A stretch of DNA of 11,369 nt from Candidatus Mcinerneyibacterium aminivorans (GTDB lineage Bacteria > Macinerneyibacteriota > Macinerneyibacteria > Macinerneyibacteriales > Macinerneyibacteriaceae). Below the pieces are notes generated by a model that had not been told where the DNA came from, did no database searches, and saw only the letters and a program-made list of their open reading frames with translations. Both the position numbers and the translations under genes were made by a program. The DNA lies in the NCBI GenBank assembly GCA_008086245.1, contig VSIX01000119.1, forward strand, positions 1 through 11,369, in the 5' to 3' direction. Below are positions 8,201 to 11,369 of this stretch, piece by piece. Within the stretch, counting starts at the first letter, position 1. Each line of letters opens with the position of its first letter.

Positions 8201-8299
8201 ATTTATTAAATAATTTGAAAACATATCTGAATTATTTATAATATAATTATTTTCTTCTTTAAAATGAATATCTCCTAAATGAACTAATGTTAATCCCAT
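5234..8299 (-). CDS. Calcineurin-like phosphoesterase fused to STAND/NACHT-like NTPase
   Basis: This 1021-residue cytoplasmic protein lies between hsdS and hsdR. The N-terminal domain (about 1-300) has the complete metallophosphoesterase set: DIH (D10, H12), GDISFSG (G47, D48), GNHD (89-92), CLHHP (H210, H211) and GHEH (240-243). It should bind two metal ions and hydrolyse a phosphodiester, possibly in nucleic acid or a nucleotide. After a linker with DDIFIYP (347-353) comes a P-loop NTPase: Walker A GEEQIGKT (384-391), Walker B ILLIDNLD (449-456), a sensor-like KIVITVSNEY (478-487) and LLPFG (509-513), followed by helical regions including YIYYFFVGRYFARNI (676-690), typical of STAND/NACHT proteins. 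The C-terminal part (about 765-1021) is Lys-rich, partly low-complexity helix and unrecognised; it may be the sensor. STAND proteins act as switches that oligomerise on sensing a trigger and activate an effector. The start has AAAGGAG 8 bases upstream inside the hsdS end, a 2 bp gap. The gene is very AT-rich, suggesting insertion. An anti-phage role is inferred. Confidence 0.85.
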   Translation of the reverse strand: MGLTLVHLGDIHFKEENNYIINNSDMFSNYLINEIDQPKKVLFLITGDISFSGKEEEYEIAHKYFKNVEKKLIQKVASLEIVDFVFVPGNHDCNFNLSSGSRDKHVEGIKENKYNYLGEGDGSIINECCKVQKQFFEFTKYFENNYKILYNDKLLFISKFTFKEFNIIINCLNTSWISEKDEKSNLFFPIKKYNLSDYQENNSIRISCLHHPINWQNPKESDHSDLIKELEENSDLILTGHEHDLEIINKKDIKKSKNTYYFRNDIFQGQDRDKGKNNYTLINYDKGTEWNFKHIIFQDGFYKESQNETLNILPFREIKIREQFYNELNKLEFKLKHPNYRGEINLDDIFIYPHCDIYNENYEIIRKGKVKEILNKKNYLYIIGEEQIGKTALLDKYFVNKYEDGYYPLILKGRDLKHRKIEKLIKKSFKNQYIDDIGKYKSLKIGKKILLIDNLDKSKLSPQKIDQILSKMQDWFLKIVITVSNEYFYKKYSKKKHSMVLEDFYHIKLLPFGYEKRNELIKKWLKLGNDDIEIEKKKYINKIEKMEDKLNNILLEGTVPYYPIFILNILQTIGLKDTDIKLTSYGYCYNQLIKNAIKDEILPDKIDGIMNFLSHFAYHLYEKDTKKLSYKEMKNFFSTYENEYNLPINNNKLLKLLVDTKILSKKNNSYLFNYKYIYYFFVGRYFARNINKNNIEDKIIKMCDNLYNQENANILIFITHFTDNDFILNELIKNLKGLFDDYNVESLEKQNTVFFDDLFSKIPKLIIEEKKDVFKNRTKALKDKDKIENIKKKDNKSKEIKKDETFYNINKVIKIIEIIGQIFKNRHSSLKKNKIKKLFKASCNTGLQLLNFLLSQLKNDFDLLSNKISKIIKDKKEYNEKVKSEEDINNEKIKSHVENFLLLIGYIESYGILMNITLSLGHSELVDVFGEVLEKEEYPSYDIIKMLTIMYFDNYIPFKLLKDFKNKHQKNLFVMRIIKELVVRYEYLHSVNYQERQKIADILKIKVEDQRKIEAKSKINK

Positions 8300-8301
8300 A
8301 G

Positions 8302-9528
8302 TTAATCTCCTTTATTAACTCTTATTTTCCCAGACATTAATTTTGGTAATAAAGTATCTCTAATATCTTCCAAATTTTTGTTTTCATTATTATTATTTCT
8401 AAATTTTCTATCAATTGATTTTATTATCTTATAAAACTTATTTAAAACTTCTTTTTTAGGTATCAATAAGTTTAATTTACTTATATTTTTTATTGTAATT
8501 TGAGGTTGAGCAGAACCTGTAACAAATTGTGATATATTACTATTCAATAAAAAATATTTTAAATAAAATCGATTTAAAATATCAGATATACTAGATTCAA
8601 AAACTAAACAATTATTTGTAATAAAAGATTTTTTATTAGATTCAAATATTTTGCCTGATTTTGATCCTCTACAAACAACTAAGACTTGTGGTTCTTCATA
8701 CAAAAAATCATCATGATATCCTACTAACCCACTAGCACTAAATACCTCATATCCTTTTTGTTTCATATTTTTTTTGGCCAAATTTTTTCCATAAGCTATA
8801 TTTATTTTATCTCCTAAATATCTTACTTCCCACCCCTCAGGAATCTCTTTCTCCATTTCTTCACTATAAACCATTTCTCCACCGCTGGATTTATATGGTT
8901 CTCCATTTTCATTTGGAAATTCAAAATCAACAAACCATCTTTTATAAATCGTTTGAGCAATTTCTTCTAAAGTTTTATTCATTTTGTTGTTGTTTAAAAC
9001 CTTTTTATTAACTGAAGATATAATTTCCACTATTTTTTTTTGCACTTTAATATCTGGTTTCAATATTTTCATTTTATTTATAGTTTTAACAGGCAATTGT
9101 GGCTGTGCACTACCACTTATATATTGCTTTATTTGACTCTGAAATAAATTAGATCTAAAATACCAATAAATATATTCTGGTAAAAACTCCTCTTTGCCTT
9201 CGAGTCTAAATATTAACATACCAGAATTAATTCTAATATTTTCATAAGGGATTTCATTTGTGTAAAAAGCAACATTTCCTACAGTCCCTCTAGTTGTTAA
9301 AACTACATCTCCCTTTTTTAATTTTCCTTTTCTTAAAACATTATCTTTCTCTTTTGTGATAAACTTTGTTTTATTAAATTTAAACCCTGAATCAGTAACA
9401 TTTTTAGCATTTAGAAACAAGCAATATCCTTCTTCTAAATATTCATTTTGACTAGGATAGTTTTTCCCTCGATCTCCATCAATGATTTTAATGTCTGTAT
9501 CTTCAAATTTCACAGATTCAAAACTCAT
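8302..9528 (-). CDS. hsdS: Type I restriction enzyme specificity subunit HsdS
   Basis: This DNA-recognition subunit pairs with two HsdM and with HsdR, and sets which bipartite sequence is methylated or cut. Its 408 residues are full length for the family. It has two target-recognition domains (about 1-155 and 232-355), each ending in the same motif: SGSAQPQLPVKTI (138-150) and TGSAQPQITIKNI (337-349). The central conserved region (about 160-231) includes KTLEEIAQTIYKRWFVDFEFP and EIPEGWEV; the C-terminal conserved helix (about 360-400) has NLEDIRDTLLPKLMSGKI, mirroring the central one as expected for the pseudo-symmetric fold. TRD1 contains GDVVLTTRGTVGNVAFY (73-89). The ATG overlaps the end of hsdM by 11 bp, with AGGAG upstream inside hsdM. 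The recognition sequence cannot be read from the protein by eye. Both TRDs look poorer in GC than the central spacer, consistent with domain exchange. Confidence 0.96.
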   Translation of the reverse strand: MSFESVKFEDTDIKIIDGDRGKNYPSQNEYLEEGYCLFLNAKNVTDSGFKFNKTKFITKEKDNVLRKGKLKKGDVVLTTRGTVGNVAFYTNEIPYENIRINSGMLIFRLEGKEEFLPEYIYWYFRSNLFQSQIKQYISGSAQPQLPVKTINKMKILKPDIKVQKKIVEIISSVNKKVLNNNKMNKTLEEIAQTIYKRWFVDFEFPNENGEPYKSSGGEMVYSEEMEKEIPEGWEVRYLGDKINIAYGKNLAKKNMKQKGYEVFSASGLVGYHDDFLYEEPQVLVVCRGSKSGKIFESNKKSFITNNCLVFESSISDILNRFYLKYFLLNSNISQFVTGSAQPQITIKNISKLNLLIPKKEVLNKFYKIIKSIDRKFRNNNNENKNLEDIRDTLLPKLMSGKIRVNKGD

Positions 9529-11041
9529 AACCTATCTCTCCTAAATTCTCCCTTATTTCTTCTTCTAAATTATTCGATTTAGCAAACTGTTCGGCTAATT
9601 CATCTGTTAATCTTTCCATTTTTTTCTCAAATGGTTCATCATCTTCTTCTTTTTCTTCAATACCAACATATCTTCCCGGAGTTAAAATATATTCATGCTT
9701 TTGAATTTCTTCTAAATCTGATGATTTGCAAAATCCTTTTATATCTTCATATTCTTCATAATCATCTTCACTTTTCCAGTTATGATATGTGGTTACAATT
9801 TTTTCTAAATCTTTTTTTGTTAATTCTCTATGTGCTCTATCAACTAATTTTCCCGTTTTTCTTGCATCTATAAATAAAGTTTCATTTTTCCTGTTTCTTT
9901 CATTTTCTTTGTTTTTATCCCTTGTTAAAAACCATAAAGTTGCAGGTATCCCGGTGGAATAAAATAATTTATTGGGTAAAGCCACTATACAATCCACCAA
10001 ATCATCTTCAATAATTGCTTTTCTTATCTCATTATCAGTATCAGTATTTGAAGATAAAGCACCATTAGCTAATACAAAACCAGCAATTCCTTTGGGAGCT
10101 AAATGAGAAATAAAATGCTGTATCCAGGCATAGTTAGCACTTCCTTCATAAGGGATTCCGTATTCCCATCTTGGATCATCTTTTAAAAGTTCTCCTCCCC
10201 AGTCACTATCATTAAAAGGAGGATTAGCAAGGATGAAATCTGCCTTTAAATCCTTATGTAAATCATTATGAAAACTATCAGCAGGTCCTCCTCCAAGGTC
10301 ATTGTCAATCCCTCTAATTGCGAGGTTCATTTTACACATTTTCCAGGTAGTTGGATTTGATTCCTGTCCGTATATTGAAATATCTTCAATCTGTCCCTGA
10401 TGGCTTTCTACAAATTTTTCACTCTGAACAAACATTCCCCCACTACCACAGCATGGGTCATAAATACGACCCTGATAGGGTTCAATCATTTCTACCAATA
10501 AATTAACAACAGAATGTGGAGTATAAAACTGCCCTCCACCCTTACCTTCCTGATCTGCAAATTTTGCTAAAAAATATTCATATACTCTTCCTAAAATATC
10601 CTGTGAACTCTTACCGTTTGTATGCATATCAACCTTGGAAATCTCATCAATTAACTCTCCTAAAATTCTTGTACTTAAAGTTGGTCTTGAATATCTTTTA
10701 TTCAAAACACCCTTCAGTTGAGGATTCTCTTTTTCAATTTCTATTAGGGCATTATCTATTATTTGTCCAATCTCCGGTTGTTTGGCATTTTTCTTTATCT
10801 TTTCCCATCTGGCATCTTTTGGAACCCAAAAAACATTCTTGGCAATATATTCATCTCTATCTTCAGGATCAGCATATTTTGTTTCCTCTAATTCTTTATA
10901 TACATTCTCAAAAGAATCAGAAATATATTTCAAAAAAACTAAACCCAATACTACATGTTTATATTCAGCAGGATCCATATTATTTCTTAATTTTTTACAC
11001 GCATTCCATAATTGCTTCTCAAAACCTAATTTATCTCCCAT
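9518..11041 (-). CDS. hsdM: Type I restriction enzyme DNA methyltransferase subunit HsdM
   Basis: This is an S-adenosylmethionine-dependent N6-adenine methyltransferase that protects host sites and forms the M2S core with HsdS. Its 507 residues are full length. An N-terminal HsdM_N helical domain (about 5-140, KQLWNACKKLRNNMDPAEYK onward, LGLVFLKYIS) is followed by the catalytic domain (about 145-460): GGQFYTPHSVV (169-179), SAM motif I DPCCGSGGMF (195-204), the catalytic motif NPPF (273-276) and GIAGFVLANGALSS (318-331). The acidic coiled-coil tail (about 463-500) probably contacts HsdS. Sizes of M and S resemble type IC (EcoR124-like) enzymes, which is inference. AAGGAGG lies 4 bases before the ATG, a very strong site. 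It is the first gene of the operon, so its upstream region should hold the promoter. Confidence 0.97.
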   Translation of the reverse strand: MGDKLGFEKQLWNACKKLRNNMDPAEYKHVVLGLVFLKYISDSFENVYKELEETKYADPEDRDEYIAKNVFWVPKDARWEKIKKNAKQPEIGQIIDNALIEIEKENPQLKGVLNKRYSRPTLSTRILGELIDEISKVDMHTNGKSSQDILGRVYEYFLAKFADQEGKGGGQFYTPHSVVNLLVEMIEPYQGRIYDPCCGSGGMFVQSEKFVESHQGQIEDISIYGQESNPTTWKMCKMNLAIRGIDNDLGGGPADSFHNDLHKDLKADFILANPPFNDSDWGGELLKDDPRWEYGIPYEGSANYAWIQHFISHLAPKGIAGFVLANGALSSNTDTDNEIRKAIIEDDLVDCIVALPNKLFYSTGIPATLWFLTRDKNKENERNRKNETLFIDARKTGKLVDRAHRELTKKDLEKIVTTYHNWKSEDDYEEYEDIKGFCKSSDLEEIQKHEYILTPGRYVGIEEKEEDDEPFEKKMERLTDELAEQFAKSNNLEEEIRENLGEIGYEF

Positions 11042-11062
11042 TGTTCCTCCTTAATATGTTTT

Positions 11063-11082
11063 ATTAAAATATATATTTTAAT
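11063..11082. promoter_or_regulatory. 20 bp perfect palindrome before hsdM (possible operator or hairpin)
   Basis: ATTAAAATATATATTTTAAT is a perfect palindrome centred between 11072 and 11073, 21 bases upstream of the hsdM start and overlapping the candidate -10 region. It could be an operator for a repressor, or a weak mRNA hairpin near the ribosome site. Being entirely A/T, it could also arise by chance in such a rich background. Confidence 0.35.
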
Positions 11083-11100
11083 CTTTAAAAATTGATTCAA
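11070..11100 (-). promoter_or_regulatory. Weak sigma-70-type promoter candidate for the hsd operon
   Basis: On the minus strand, TTGAAT (11100-11095) is followed after 19 bases by TATATA (11075-11070), overlapping the palindrome. The spacing is long and the surrounding sequence is A/T-rich, so other pairings are possible. This is the nearest plausible promoter to hsdM. Confidence 0.3.
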
Positions 11101-11166
11101 TAAGAATAACATTTCCCAACCAACCATTTATATTTACGATATTAAACTACTTAAATAATTATATCA

Positions 11167-11254
11167 ACGGAAGTCTTTTTAGTAAAGGAAAAACAATTCG
11201 TTGAGTGACGGAAGTTATACATAAATAAGACTTCTAGTGATAAGTAACGGATGT
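11167..11254. repeat. Three ACGGAWGT copies about 40 bp apart
   Basis: ACGGAAGT occurs at 11167-11174 and 11208-11215, and ACGGATGT at 11247-11254, at spacings of 41 and 39 bp. The last two are followed by similar TTAT sequence. GAAGTCTT (11170-11177) also has an inverted copy, AAGACTTC (11227-11234). These may be degenerate tandem repeats or protein-binding sites about four helical turns apart. Confidence 0.4.
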
Positions 11255-11291
11255 TATTTCATAGAAGAAATACCAGGTAATGAGACTTTTA

Positions 11292-11311
11292 AAAATCATT
11301 AGCATGATTTT
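11292..11311. repeat. AT-rich inverted repeat, possible weak terminator
   Basis: AAAATCAT, loop TAGC, ATGATTTT form an 8 bp stem. Short T/A stretches flank it, so it could act as a weak terminator for a gene to the right on the minus strand. The stem is weak and no such gene is visible. Confidence 0.3.
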
Positions 11312-11313
11312 AT

Positions 11314-11341
11314 AGTGAATAGTAAAAAGTAAATAGTAAAT
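11314..11341. repeat. Four tandem 7 bp units (AGTRAAW)
   Basis: AGTGAAT, AGTAAAA, AGTAAAT and AGTAAAT follow one another without gaps and then continue as AG. This is a short simple-sequence repeat in the leader, with no evident function. Confidence 0.7.
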
Positions 11342-11369
11342 AGCTTAAATGTTAAACCTTCAAATAAAA

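Larger units (their letters stand above)
11042..11369. other. Non-coding leader upstream of hsdM
   Basis: This 328 bp stretch has no convincing reading frame on either strand. It holds the hsdM ribosome site (AAGGAGG at 11052-11046), a 20 bp A/T palindrome, a weak promoter candidate, three ACGGAWGT copies about 40 bp apart, an AT-rich inverted repeat and a 7 bp tandem repeat, each listed separately. No upstream gene enters the window. Confidence 0.7.

Noticed and set aside
8302-9528. Frameshifted or fused hsdS
   Set aside because: Both recognition domains and both conserved regions are continuous in a single frame of normal length.
9631-9873. 80-codon plus-strand frame rich in Leu, His and Phe
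   Set aside because: It is antisense to the acidic coiled-coil end of HsdM; the hydrophobic composition arises from complementing Glu/Lys codons.
10516-11067. 183-codon plus-strand open frame opposite hsdM
   Set aside because: It lies wholly antisense to well-supported hsdM codons, has composition typical of reverse-complemented A/T-rich coding sequence and shows no recognisable domain.
11161-11343. CRISPR array in the hsdM leader
   Set aside because: The repeated units are only 7-8 bases, inexact, and lack conserved longer repeats or uniform spacers.

Overview
The window is AT-rich, with strong AGGAG-type ribosome binding sites, very short intergenic gaps and every gene on the minus strand. 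This suggests a low-GC bacterium, most likely a Bacillota member (Clostridia or Halanaerobiales-like). No housekeeping gene is present to confirm this, so the taxonomy is inference.

Layout, in transcription order from right to left. A leader (11042-11369) with AT-rich repeats and palindromes precedes a compact operon. The operon runs hsdM (type I DNA methyltransferase), hsdS (specificity subunit, 11 bp overlap with hsdM), a 1021-residue calcineurin-like phosphoesterase fused to a STAND/NACHT-like P-loop NTPase (2 bp after hsdS), hsdR (type I restriction translocase, 8 bp further on) and a small zinc-ribbon/DUF4145 protein. After a 141 bp gap that may hold a decayed coding remnant comes a PIN-like nuclease candidate. 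Fifteen bases later a new gene begins with a good ribosome binding site, but it is cut off after about 17 codons by a REP-associated (Y1, IS200-like) transposable element. The element's 34 bp repeat, hairpin and transposase start occupy the left end of the window.

How the genes may work together. HsdM, HsdS and HsdR should form a standard type I restriction-modification enzyme: M2S methylates host sites, and R translocates and cuts unmodified DNA. What is unusual is the large phosphoesterase-STAND gene placed between hsdS and hsdR in a translationally tight arrangement, together with the trailing DUF4145 and PIN-like genes. The cargo gene has intact metal-binding motifs and intact Walker A and B motifs. 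It has the layout of STAND defence proteins, which couple an N-terminal effector to an NTPase switch and a C-terminal sensor. I infer a layered anti-phage locus in which restriction is backed by a second, possibly abortive, effector. The PIN-like and DUF4145 genes may be further components or independent defence cargo. Base composition is mosaic: the cargo gene and the HsdS target-recognition domains are poorer in GC than hsdM and hsdR, which fits modular assembly by transfer.
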